The notes under the pieces: model-generated | Seen by the model: the letters and a program-made list of their open reading frames with translations, nothing else | Database searches by the model: none | Told to the model about the DNA's origin: nothing | Program-made: the position numbers and the translations under genes | Assembly (NCBI RefSeq): GCF_051860665.1 | Contig: NZ_JBHYDM010000010.1 | Location: forward strand, 113,973 to 177,972 | Origin: Falsiroseomonas sp051860665 | GTDB lineage: Bacteria > Pseudomonadota > Alphaproteobacteria > Acetobacterales > Acetobacteraceae | Direction: 5' to 3' | DNA length: 64,000 nucleotides | Shown here: positions 50,517-58,879 of the stretch, in pieces | Layout: every line of letters begins with the position of its first letter | Numbering within the stretch: position 1 is the first letter of the stretch

Positions 50517-52519
50517 GCCGCGATCTCCTGCAACTGCAAGGCGGGGGCTTGGGGCTGGCACGGCAGGGTCAGGCGCATGGTGGTGCCGGCGCCGGGCGCA
50601 CTCAGCGCCAGCAGGTCGCCGCCCGCATCGCGCAGCAGGTCGCGCGCCTGCCAGGCGCCGATGCCATGGCCATCGGCGCGGCCGGAGACCAGCGGGCGGA
50701 ACAGCCGGTCGCGGATGAATTCCGGCGTCATGCCCGGGCCGCGATCGGTGATGTCCAGCACCATGCGCCCCGCCTGCCGTCCCAGTGTCACGCGCACCGG
50801 CACGGCGGGCGGCGAGGCTTCGATCGCATTGTCCAGCAGGTGGCGCAGCGCGGCGCCAAGATCCTGCGGCCGAATGGCCACGCGCAGGTCATCGGCGGTC
50901 TCCGCCTGCAGCTCCACCGGATGCGCCACTTCGCGCAGGATCTTCCGCAGTGTCTCCAGCGGTGCCAGCAGCGCGGGGTGTTGTGCCGGTTCGGGCTGCC
51001 GCAGCCTGGCGATCAGCGCATGGATGCGCCGGGCGGAGGCGCCGAGGGTCAGCAGCATGTCGTGCTGGAATTCCGGATCCGCGATATTGTGCTCGGCATT
51101 GGCCAGAACCAGGGTGAGCTGGCTTGCCACGTTCTTCACGTCATGCGCCACGAAGGCGAAGCGGCGGGCGTGTTCGGCCAGCGCCCGCTGGTCCTGCAGC
51201 CGTTCCGCGGCACGGCGCTCCGCCAGGAACATCGCGACTTCCCGCCCCACGGCGCGCAGCAGGTCGAAGGCCTCCGCATCCAGCCGGAAGCTGGCGCGCG
51301 GCGGGGCCAGCAGCACCAGGCCGAGCAGCCCGTCCTGGTGGTGGCGCAACGGCACGGCCAGCCAGAGCGCACCAAGGTCCCGCGGCACTTGCGTGACGAT
51401 GCGGGAGCCATCGCCCAGCGCCGCGACCAGCGGATGGTCCGGCGCCAGCTCCAGCGGCTCCGGCGGCAGGTTCCAGGACCCCGCCCAGCGCAGCGGCGCC
51501 GCGGGCGTGTCGCGCAGCAGCAGCAGGCCGGCCGGGCTGTCCACCGGATCCGCCACGGCGATGATGGCGCGCTGTTCGGCTTCGGCATGCTGGGCGGAAA
51601 GGGTCGCCACGCAGCGCAGCCATTCTGCGCGATAGTCGAAGCGCGCGGCGAAGAAATGGTCCACGATGCGGCGCCGCAGGCGGGAGCGCATGGAGGCGGA
51701 GGAAGCGGCCACCGCGATGGCCAGCACCGCGCCGGCCAGCAGGCTGACCTGCGCCGCGCCGCCCCAATCCGCACCGAAGCGACGCAACCCTTCGCCCACC
51801 GCGCCGACGCCGGTGAGGAAGGTGCCGGCGATGATCAGCGTGGCGCCATGGAAGACCACTTGGCGGGAGACGGGCGGGTTGCGTCGCCAGCGGCGGTCGC
51901 GCAGCGCGGCCAGCACCAGCAGCGGCATGGCGAGCGCCGTCAGCACGGCGCGCGCATCGAGCAGTGCGGGTGCGTAGAAGCGATGCAGCGCCGCATCGGC
52001 ATGCAGCACCACATCCAGCGCCGAAAGGCCGCCCAGCGTCAGGCAGGGCAGGATGACGTGCCAGCGCGCGGCGCGATCCGCATTGCGGTAGAGATTCTCA
52101 GCCACCAGCAGCACCAGCAGCGCGAGGCCGAGGCGTGCCATCAGCCCGGGCGAGCCCAGCGTCGGCAGCTGCGGCGCCGCCGGCAGCAGCGCCGCCAAAG
52201 CCAGCATGGTGAGGAGCCCACCCGCGGCGCCGAAGCGCAGCGCCAGCGGCGCGGCCGTGGCACCGCCATGCCGGCGCGACAGCAGCAGCAGCAGCCCGAG
52301 CCAGGTGGCGCTGCGCAGGATCTCCAGCGCGCCGGCCAGCCCATCCAGCGGCATGCGCGGCTGCGCGGCGACGGCGGCCGCCCAGCCCGCCGCGGCCATG
52401 CAGGCCAGCGCCAGCGGAAGCGCGGCGCGGCCACGGCCACCCAGCAGGATCAGCGCCGCCCAGCCGAGGCAGAGGGCCGCCGCGGCCAGGTGCAGCCATT
52501 GGGAGGCGCCGGTGATCAC
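50513..52519 (-). CDS. prsK: Membrane sensor histidine kinase PrsK
   Basis: 668 residues: about eight transmembrane helices in the first 285 residues, a GAF-like region (about 300-440), and a kinase core with His459 in VAHDVKNVASQL and ATPase motifs LLDNAIEASPP and DRGPGMTPEFI. The HDxKN phospho-acceptor box and multi-span sensor match PrsK, partner of PrsR, encoded next in the operon with an ATGA overlap. The signal sensed is unknown; membrane topology suggests envelope or lipid-linked glycan status. It starts 17 bases after the sugar transferase stop. Confidence 0.92.
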   Translation of the reverse strand: MITGASQWLHLAAAALCLGWAALILLGGRGRAALPLALACMAAAGWAAAVAAQPRMPLDGLAGALEILRSATWLGLLLLLSRRHGGATAAPLALRFGAAGGLLTMLALAALLPAAPQLPTLGSPGLMARLGLALLVLLVAENLYRNADRAARWHVILPCLTLGGLSALDVVLHADAALHRFYAPALLDARAVLTALAMPLLVLAALRDRRWRRNPPVSRQVVFHGATLIIAGTFLTGVGAVGEGLRRFGADWGGAAQVSLLAGAVLAIAVAASSASMRSRLRRRIVDHFFAARFDYRAEWLRCVATLSAQHAEAEQRAIIAVADPVDSPAGLLLLRDTPAAPLRWAGSWNLPPEPLELAPDHPLVAALGDGSRIVTQVPRDLGALWLAVPLRHHQDGLLGLVLLAPPRASFRLDAEAFDLLRAVGREVAMFLAERRAAERLQDQRALAEHARRFAFVAHDVKNVASQLTLVLANAEHNIADPEFQHDMLLTLGASARRIHALIARLRQPEPAQHPALLAPLETLRKILREVAHPVELQAETADDLRVAIRPQDLGAALRHLLDNAIEASPPAVPVRVTLGRQAGRMVLDITDRGPGMTPEFIRDRLFRPLVSGRADGHGIGAWQARDLLRDAGGDLLALSAPGAGTTMRLTLPCQPQAPALQLQEIAA

Positions 52520-52535
52520 CGCTTCCGACCCGGCA

Positions 52536-53852
52536 TCAGCGCGCGCCCTCCTGGAACAGCACCACGCGCACCGTCGCCAGCAGGATCAGCAGGTCCAGCA
52601 GCAGGCTGCGCCGGCGCACGTAGTAGAGGTCGTAGGACAGCTTCATGCGCGCCTCCTCGACCGAGGCGCCATAGGGATAGTTCACCTGCGCCCAGCCGGT
52701 GATGCCGGGCTTGACGATGGCGCGGTCGTGGTAGTGCGGGATGATCTCACCCAGCTGCGCCACGAAGGTCGGGCGTTCCGGCCGCGGCCCGACGACGGAC
52801 ATGTCGCCGCGCAGCACGTTGATGGCCTGCGGGATCTCGTCGATGCGAGTCAGCCGCAGAAAGCGGCCGATGCGGGTGACGCGCGGATCGCCGCGGATCG
52901 CCCAGCGCGCCACGCCGCCGGCCTCGGCATCCGTCACCATGCTGCGGAACTTGAACAGCATGAAGGGTCGGTTGTTCAGGCCGATGCGTTCCTGGCGGTA
53001 GAAGACGGGTCCGCGGCTGTCGAGCTTGATGGCCAGCATGGTCAGCAGCAGCAGCGGCAGCGTCAGCAGCAGCAGGGCGCCCGCCACGGCAATGTCGAAG
53101 CCGCGGCGGGCGGCGGCTTCCAGCGGCGTGGTCCGGCCGGCCTTGGCGCCGTCCAGCCAGCCGGCGGGCAGGCTTTCCAGCTCCAGCCGCTTCAGCCCCT
53201 CTTCGCTGAACTCTGCATCGGTGAAGACCTGCAGCCCCGCCGCGGCGCATCTTGCCCGCATGGCGGGTGGCAGCGGCGCGGAGCCCTGCGCGACCACGGC
53301 CCAGATGCGCCAGGCGCGCATGCGGCCGCTGACGAGCGCCTGGGTGAGTGCCTCTCCCACCGGCAGGGCGAGCGTGACCTCGAAGGGCTGGTAGCCGCCT
53401 GGCTTGGCCTTGGCACCCACCAGCACGACCCGGCGCAGCGGCGGGCGCAGCAGGGCGAAGCCGAGGCGGGTGAGCAGGATGGCCAGCGCGGTGCCCAGCA
53501 TCGCCGCGATCAGCGCATGGCGCTGCACGGTGGAGATGCCGTCGCCCTCCGTGAATTGCAGGGCGAGCACGGCCAGCAGCAGCAGGATGGTGGTGCCGGC
53601 GAGGCCGGCCAGCAGCGTGGCGCGCAGGCCGGCGAGCGTGCCCGGCTGGTACAGGCCGACGGCGCCAGCCACCAGCAGGGCGACACAGGCGGTGGCGGCG
53701 GCCAGCAGCATCGCGGGGCCGAGGCCTTCCGCGGCAGCGAAGGGACCGGCACCGACCAGCAGCGCCAGGACGCAGAGAAAGATGGCGCCCGCCTCGCCGA
53801 GGCAGAGCGCCAGCAGTTCGGACCGCACGCCGTGGCCAAATAGATTCGTCAT
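52536..53852 (-). CDS. Initiating sugar-phosphate transferase of the exosortase locus
   Basis: 438-residue polyprenyl-phosphate glycosyl-1-phosphate transferase. Four to five N-terminal transmembrane helices (residues 12-120) precede a Rossmann-like middle part. The bacterial sugar-transferase domain (about 220-430) shows RQERIGLNNRPFMLFKFRSM, LRLTRIDEIPQAINVLRGDMS, GPRPERP and KPGITGWAQVNYPYG. It should load the first sugar phosphate on undecaprenyl phosphate. It is the first gene of the minus arm (then prsK, prsR, prsT) and starts at the divergent intergenic region with an inverted repeat. The exosortase-A-associated subfamily is the natural assignment given the neighbours. Confidence 0.93.
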   Translation of the reverse strand: MTNLFGHGVRSELLALCLGEAGAIFLCVLALLVGAGPFAAAEGLGPAMLLAAATACVALLVAGAVGLYQPGTLAGLRATLLAGLAGTTILLLLAVLALQFTEGDGISTVQRHALIAAMLGTALAILLTRLGFALLRPPLRRVVLVGAKAKPGGYQPFEVTLALPVGEALTQALVSGRMRAWRIWAVVAQGSAPLPPAMRARCAAAGLQVFTDAEFSEEGLKRLELESLPAGWLDGAKAGRTTPLEAAARRGFDIAVAGALLLLTLPLLLLTMLAIKLDSRGPVFYRQERIGLNNRPFMLFKFRSMVTDAEAGGVARWAIRGDPRVTRIGRFLRLTRIDEIPQAINVLRGDMSVVGPRPERPTFVAQLGEIIPHYHDRAIVKPGITGWAQVNYPYGASVEEARMKLSYDLYYVRRRSLLLDLLILLATVRVVLFQEGAR

Positions 53853-54182
53853 GAGAATTGCCCTCGTCGCGGGACATCATGCGGCAGGGCGCGCCGTTTG
53901 TGATCCGAATAATAATCACAAAATATTGTAATTGAGATAATTCACACGAATATGGGCGAAAACTGCGGTGGGCGTAAGCCTCTTCGACCGAACTCCCATG
54001 ATTTTCCGCAAGGCGGCAGCTTTTTCTCCGAAATTGCGCCCAAGTTAAATACGCGGATCCAAAATCTAGATGGCGCTGCCCGGCGCAGTTTTGTATCGCT
54101 CCTGCCGTCCAGAGGCGCAGCCCGTCCGGGGTTCTCCCGGCCCATCTGCCCCATCCTCTCCAGCCAGCCAGGGGCCATCGGC
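53853..54182. other. 330-bp divergent control region of the exosortase locus
   Basis: Between the sugar transferase (minus) and export lipoprotein (plus) genes. Positions 53,895-53,960 and 54,020-54,070 are AT-rich. It contains the perfect inverted repeat at 53897-53922. The long plus-strand leader (about 200 bases) has no clear gene; an in-frame extension of the lipoprotein frame here lacks a signal sequence. No sigma-54 site was found. Confidence 0.55.
53897..53922. promoter_or_regulatory. Perfect inverted repeat, candidate operator
   Basis: TTTGTGAT, 10 bases, ATCACAAA: an exact 8-base dyad in the AT-rich part of the control region shared by both arms of the exosortase locus, 45 bases from the minus-strand start codon. 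The half-sites recall CRP, but the TGTGA/TCACA spacing is 12 instead of 6, so another dimeric regulator is more likely. Confidence 0.45.
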
Positions 54183-54809
54183 ATGAACAGCTTCCGCTTC
54201 GCAGGCCTCGCGGCCTCCGCGCTCGCCATCGGCCTGGCCGGCTGCGCCACGACCCCCGCCAGCCCGCCGCCGTCCAGCTCCGAGCAGCCGGCCGCCAGCA
54301 GCTATCTGATCGGCCCCGGCGATACGCTGAACGTCTTCGTCTATCGCGCGCCGGAACTCAGCGCCCAGGCCCTGCCCGTGCGGCCGGATGGCCGCATCTC
54401 GCTGCCGCTGGTGCCGGATATCGAGGCCGCGGGCCGCAGCCCCACCGAGCTCGCCCGCGCGCTGGAGGCGCAGCTGAAGGCCTATGTGCGGGAGCCGAAT
54501 GTCACCGTCATGGTGCAGTCCTTCATCGGCCAGCCGAACCGCCAGATCCGCGTGATCGGCGAGGCGACGCAGCCCATGGCTATCCCCTATCGCGAGGGGC
54601 TGAGCCTGCTGGACGTGATGATCGGCGCCCGCGGCCTGACCCGCTACGCCGCCGGCAACCGCGCGGAGATCATCCGCCGCCCGCCCAATGGCGCGGCGAC
54701 CGAGGTGATCCCGGTGCGGCTCGATGACCTGCTGCGTTCCGGCGATATCTCGCAGGACGTGGCGATGCGGCCGGGCGATACGCTGGTCATCCCACAGGGC
54801 TGGTTCTGA
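54183..54809 (+). CDS. Polysaccharide export lipoprotein (Wza-like), exosortase-associated
   Basis: 208-residue outer-membrane auxiliary protein. It has a lipoprotein signal with lipobox LAGC (Cys21), then a polysaccharide-export domain SYLIGPGDTLNVFVYRAPELS, VRPDGRISLPLVPDIEAAG and a beta-grasp (SLBB-like) part with IRVIGEATQPMAIPYREGLSLLDVMIGARG. It is shorter than Escherichia coli Wza and fits the short class seen in exosortase-A loci. The ATG at 54183 is set by the signal peptide. First gene of the plus arm, followed after 2 bases by the chain-length gene. Confidence 0.92.
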   Translation: MNSFRFAGLAASALAIGLAGCATTPASPPPSSSEQPAASSYLIGPGDTLNVFVYRAPELSAQALPVRPDGRISLPLVPDIEAAGRSPTELARALEAQLKAYVREPNVTVMVQSFIGQPNRQIRVIGEATQPMAIPYREGLSLLDVMIGARGLTRYAAGNRAEIIRRPPNGAATEVIPVRLDDLLRSGDISQDVAMRPGDTLVIPQGWF

Positions 54810-54811
54810 CC

Positions 54812-56311
54812 GTGAACCTGCACGGGCTGCTCCGTCGCACCCTGGCGGCCGGCGCGCGGCATCGCTGGCGCGCGCTGGCGCTGGCCTGGGTGGTCTGCCT
54901 TGGCGGCTGGGCGGGGGTTGCGCTGATCCCCAACCAATATGCCTCCACCACCCGCGTCTATGCCGATGCGGATGCGATCCTCGGCCTGCTGCTGCGCGGC
55001 ATCGCCATCGACAGCTCCCCGGCCAGCCAGGTGGAGACGCTGCAGCGCACGCTGCTCTCGCGTCCCAACCTGGAGAAGATCATCGCCCGCACGCGGCTCG
55101 AGGCGCAGGTGCAGGATGAGGCGAGCCGCGAGCGCGTGCTGAACCGCCTGGCGGCCGATATCCGCATCCGCACCCAGACGCGCAATCTTTTCACCATCGA
55201 GTTCCAGGACCGCGATCCGCGGCTGGCGCATGAGGTGGTGGCCACCGCGCTGAACCTGTTCATGGAGGCGGCGACCATCACGGATCGCCAGCAGATGGAC
55301 AATGCGCGCGACTTCGTCTCGCAGCAGATCGCCTCCTACGAGGTGCAGCTGCGCCAGGCGGAGCGGCGGCGCGCGGAATTCCGCAGCCGCTACATCGATA
55401 TCCTGCCCTCCGAGGCGCTCGGCGGATCCTCCCGCCTCGAATCCGCGCGCGCGCGGCTGACGCAGGTGCAGGGCGAGCTGGAGGATACGCGGCGGCGCCG
55501 TGACCTGACGCGCCAGCAGCTGGAAACGGTGGCCGAGGCGCCGGCCCCGGTGGCGTCCAGCGGCGGCGGCAATGGCCGCCTGGCCGAGGCGCAGCGGGCG
55601 CTGGCCGAGCTGCGGCTGCGCTACACGGACCAGCATCCGGATGTGCGGGCCGCGATCGGCGTGGTGAATGCGGCGCGCAGCGGCGGTGGCGGGGGCGGCG
55701 CCGCACGCCCGGCCGCCGCGCGGGAAAATCCGGCGCTGGAGCTGATGCGCGTGCGGCTGGTGGATGCGGAATCGCAGATCGCCTCGCTGGAGCGGCAGGA
55801 GCGCGAGGGCCTGGCGGAGGTGGAGCGGCTGGACGAGATCGCGCGCAGCGCGCCGCAGGTGCAGGCGCAGTTCCAGAACCTGGACCGCGACTACACCGTG
55901 CTGCGCCGGAACTATGAGGAGCTGCTGGCGCGGCGCGAATCGCTGCAGCTGGCCGGCGCCGCGCGGGACAGTTCGGACCGCGTCCAGCTGGAGGTGGTGG
56001 ACCCGCCGACACGGCCGACGCAGCCGGTCTCGCCCAATCGCCTGCTGCTTTCCGCCGGCGTGCTGGTGGTGGGCCTCGGCGCCGGCCTCGGGCTGGTGCT
56101 GCTGCTGATGCAGTTCGATCGCAGCTTCTACACGCTGGCGGATCTGCGCCGCATCGGGTTGCCGGTGCTGGGCGCCGTCTCCGCCCCGCCGCGGCGCGGG
56201 GCGCTGCTCTCCGGCATCGGCTTCGCCGGCGGGCTCGTGCTGCTGTTCCTCGCCTTCGGCGCCGTGCTCGCGGATGCGCCACGCATCATTGCAAGGATGC
56301 TGCTGGCATGA
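54812..56311 (+). CDS. Chain-length determinant protein (Wzz-like), exosortase-associated
   Basis: 499-residue inner-membrane polysaccharide co-polymerase: an N-terminal helix (WRALALAWVVCLGGWAGVAL), a long periplasmic coiled-coil domain rich in QLRQAERRRAEFRSR-type segments, the Pro-rich membrane-proximal motif DPPTRPTQPVSPNRLLL and a second helix, then a third hydrophobic segment near the C-terminus. It sets polymer length and partners the next gene's kinase, whose ATG overlaps its stop (ATGA). The start is GTG 54812. Gly/Ala-rich insert near residue 290 (SGGGGGGA-like) interrupts the coiled coil. Confidence 0.92.
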   Translation: MNLHGLLRRTLAAGARHRWRALALAWVVCLGGWAGVALIPNQYASTTRVYADADAILGLLLRGIAIDSSPASQVETLQRTLLSRPNLEKIIARTRLEAQVQDEASRERVLNRLAADIRIRTQTRNLFTIEFQDRDPRLAHEVVATALNLFMEAATITDRQQMDNARDFVSQQIASYEVQLRQAERRRAEFRSRYIDILPSEALGGSSRLESARARLTQVQGELEDTRRRRDLTRQQLETVAEAPAPVASSGGGNGRLAEAQRALAELRLRYTDQHPDVRAAIGVVNAARSGGGGGGAARPAAARENPALELMRVRLVDAESQIASLERQEREGLAEVERLDEIARSAPQVQAQFQNLDRDYTVLRRNYEELLARRESLQLAGAARDSSDRVQLEVVDPPTRPTQPVSPNRLLLSAGVLVVGLGAGLGLVLLLMQFDRSFYTLADLRRIGLPVLGAVSAPPRRGALLSGIGFAGGLVLLFLAFGAVLADAPRIIARMLLA

Positions 56312-57195
56312 CCGGGATGATCGCACCGCGCAGCCATCTGGCCGAACGCGCCGTGGCCGCCATGGGGCCGCTTCGGGGCGGCGAGGCGGCGCCGCCGGCG
56401 GACCCCGTGCTGCGCGAAGTGCCGCGAAATGCGGAGGGCTTTGCCACGCCGCCCGTCGCGCCACCGCCGGCCGTGGGGCTGGAGGCGCTGCGCGCCGCGG
56501 GCCTGGCCTTCACGCCGCAGGCCGAGACACGTCCGCGCCTGGTGGAGGAGCTGACGCTGATCCAGCACCAGGTGCTGCGCGCCATGCCACCGCCCGATCC
56601 TGCGCGCCAGGGCAGCGCGCGGCAGGCCGTGATGGTGACCAGCGCGAGGCCGGAGGAGGGCAAGAGCTTCATCGCCCTGAACCTGGCCGCCAGCCTGGCC
56701 GCGGCGGGCGACCGTCCGGTGCTGCTGGTGGATGTGGATGGCGGTGCGGGGGCGCTGACGAGCCGGCTCGGCCTGGCGCCGGCCATGGGCCTGCGGGCCC
56801 TGGCGCAGGATCCGTCGCAGCCGGTCGCCCTGCTGGTGTGCAGCACCGCGATCCCGGGGCTTGCCGTGTTGCCGCATGGCGCGCGCCAGCCGGGCCAGGC
56901 GGCGCCCAGCGGCGCCGCGCTGGTCGCCGCCTTGCGCGCGCTGGCGGTGGCGCTGCCGCGCCATGTCCTGGTGCTGGACACGCCGGCCGCGCTGGCCTCC
57001 AGCGATGCGCCGGCCCTGGCCGCCACGGTCGGTCAGGTGCTGCTGGTGGTGCAGGCGGAGGCGACGCCGCGCGATGCGGTGGAAGCGGCGCTGGACGTGC
57101 TGGAGGCCTGCCCGGTGCTGCAGCTGGTGCTGAACCGCAGCCGCCTCAGCAGCGATGACAGTTTTGGCGATGCTGCGGCCTGCGCCGATGGCTGA
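56308..57195 (+). CDS. Tyrosine-autokinase-like ATPase (BY-kinase type), exosortase-associated
   Basis: 295 residues. A 90-residue N-terminal lead precedes a BY-kinase domain with Walker A SARPEEGKSF (about 112-121), Walker A' VLLVDVDGG and Walker B-like VLVLDTPAAL. It belongs to the CpsD/ExoP family that, together with the Wzz-like protein, controls polymer export. The final residues (RLSSDDSFGDAAACADG) contain no tyrosine cluster, so autophosphorylation at the usual C-terminal Tyr tail is not expected. ATGA overlap with the chain-length gene and an 8-base overlap with the next gene show tight coupling. Confidence 0.88.
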   Translation: MTGMIAPRSHLAERAVAAMGPLRGGEAAPPADPVLREVPRNAEGFATPPVAPPPAVGLEALRAAGLAFTPQAETRPRLVEELTLIQHQVLRAMPPPDPARQGSARQAVMVTSARPEEGKSFIALNLAASLAAAGDRPVLLVDVDGGAGALTSRLGLAPAMGLRALAQDPSQPVALLVCSTAIPGLAVLPHGARQPGQAAPSGAALVAALRALAVALPRHVLVLDTPAALASSDAPALAATVGQVLLVVQAEATPRDAVEAALDVLEACPVLQLVLNRSRLSSDDSFGDAAACADG

Positions 57196-58870
57196 GCGGG
57201 CCCTTTGCGCGCCCCCGCTGGCGCTGCTGCTGGCGCTGGGCGTCAGCCCGGCGCTGGCCGCCAGCCCGCCGCTGCCCGATGCGACCGGCCCGGGTTCGCT
57301 GCCTTCGGTCCGTGCCGCGGCCGAAGCCGCGGCCACGGCCGAGCGGGGCGGCGCGACGGAAGGCTCCGCCGCGCCGCCGATCCGGCTCGGCCAGTTCGGC
57401 TTTCCCGTCACCGGCACGCCGGCCGCGCCGGCGGAGCCCGCTCGCGCCTGGACCATAAGGCCCAGCCTCTCGGTGCAGGGGGTGGCGACGGACAATCTGC
57501 GCCAGAGCGCCAATGGCAAGAGCGGCGACGTCTTCACCACCATCGAGCCGGGCGTCGCCATCTCGGCGGAGACGGCGCGGCTGCAGGGTGTGCTGAATTA
57601 TGCGCCGAGCGCCCGCTTCCATGCGGAGAATGGCGACGAGGACCGGCTCGACCACAATTTCAATGGCCAGGCCCTGGCCAGCCTGGTGCCAGGCCGGGTC
57701 TATCTCGACCTGCGTGGCGCTTCCTCGGTGCAGAGCGTCACGGGCGGCTTCGCGCCGGAATCCAGCGCGGTGGCGGAAGAACGCGACCGTCTGCAGACCA
57801 CCAGCTTCCAGGTCTCGCCCTATCTCGTGCAGCGCTTCGGCGATACCGCGACGGCGCAGATCGGCTATGCCTTCCAATCGGTCGACCAGTCCGGCGGCGA
57901 TGGCGCGCTGGCGTTGCAGCCGGGCCTGCAGCGCGGCGATGTGGCGCAGTCCTTCACCGCGCATCAGGGCTATGCGGTGCTGCGCACCGGCCCCGATTTC
58001 GGCCGCCTGGCGATGGAGGGGCGGCTGGAAGCCACCTCCTATATCGGCGATGGCGTACTGGACGGCGCCTATCGCCGCATCGGCACGGTGGAGGCGCGCT
58101 ACGCCATCCTGCGCGGCGTCGCGCTGCTGGTGGAAGGCGGCTACGAGCAGCAGCGTTTTGCTGGCACGCCGGGCATCGATATCAGCGAGCCGGTCTGGGC
58201 CGTGGGCACGCGGCTGGACTTTTCCGAATCCAGCCGTATGACGCTGCGCTACGGCCGGCGGGACGGGTTCAACGCCCTCTCGGTCGATGCCAGCCTCGCG
58301 GTCGGTGGGCGCACGCGCGTCTCGGCGCGCTATGGGGAGCGGCTGAGCAGCTCCGCGCTGGATGCGGCGGACCTGCTCTCCACCACCTCGCTCGACCAGT
58401 TCGGCAATCCGATCGACCTGGCGACCGGGCTGCCCGTGGCGCGGCCCTTCAGCGGGTCCTTCCTCGGCACCCAGAACAGCCTTGCGCGCGTGCGCAGCGC
58501 CTCGGCCGCCATCGTGCAGACCTGGCCGCGCGACATCTTCGCCCTGACCGTGACGCGGGAGGAGCGGAGTCCGGTTTCCGTGGCGCAGGGCGGCAGCAGC
58601 TTCGCCCAGCGCGGCACCTCCGGCAGCTTCACCTGGTCTCATGCGCTGACACCGGCGACGGATGCCATCGCCTTCCTGCAATACGGCCGCAGCAGCAGCG
58701 AATTGGGCGGGGACGGCACGACGTTGAGCGCCAGCCTGACCTTCGTGCATCAGCTGCGCGAACGGACGGCGCTGACCCTGCAACTGGCCAGCAGCCGGCG
58801 TGAGACCGCCGGCAGCAACGAGACCGCGACGCAGAACTACATCCTCATCGGCCTTCGGCAAACCTTCTAG
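57188..58870 (+). CDS. Outer-membrane beta-barrel protein of the exosortase locus
   Basis: 560 residues: a Sec signal (ALCAPPLALLLALGVSPALAAS), a 90-residue Pro/Ala/Gly-rich region, then alternating-hydrophobic strands (for example VRSASAAIVQTWPRDIFALTVTREERS-type segments) and a C-terminal Phe in IGLRQTF, all signs of a large outer-membrane barrel. Its place between the autokinase and GspA-like ATPase genes is that of the exosortase-A-associated barrel protein, thought to help polysaccharide cross the outer membrane. The ATG at 57188 overlaps the kinase gene; the next gene begins 9 bases after its stop. Confidence 0.88.
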   Translation: MAERALCAPPLALLLALGVSPALAASPPLPDATGPGSLPSVRAAAEAAATAERGGATEGSAAPPIRLGQFGFPVTGTPAAPAEPARAWTIRPSLSVQGVATDNLRQSANGKSGDVFTTIEPGVAISAETARLQGVLNYAPSARFHAENGDEDRLDHNFNGQALASLVPGRVYLDLRGASSVQSVTGGFAPESSAVAEERDRLQTTSFQVSPYLVQRFGDTATAQIGYAFQSVDQSGGDGALALQPGLQRGDVAQSFTAHQGYAVLRTGPDFGRLAMEGRLEATSYIGDGVLDGAYRRIGTVEARYAILRGVALLVEGGYEQQRFAGTPGIDISEPVWAVGTRLDFSESSRMTLRYGRRDGFNALSVDASLAVGGRTRVSARYGERLSSSALDAADLLSTTSLDQFGNPIDLATGLPVARPFSGSFLGTQNSLARVRSASAAIVQTWPRDIFALTVTREERSPVSVAQGGSSFAQRGTSGSFTWSHALTPATDAIAFLQYGRSSSELGGDGTTLSASLTFVHQLRERTALTLQLASSRRETAGSNETATQNYILIGLRQTF

Positions 58871-58879
58871 GAGCCCGCG

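Noticed and set aside
53897..53922. CRP-type operator
   Set aside because: TGTGA and TCACA half-sites are 12 bases apart, not 6. Kept only as an unassigned dyad.
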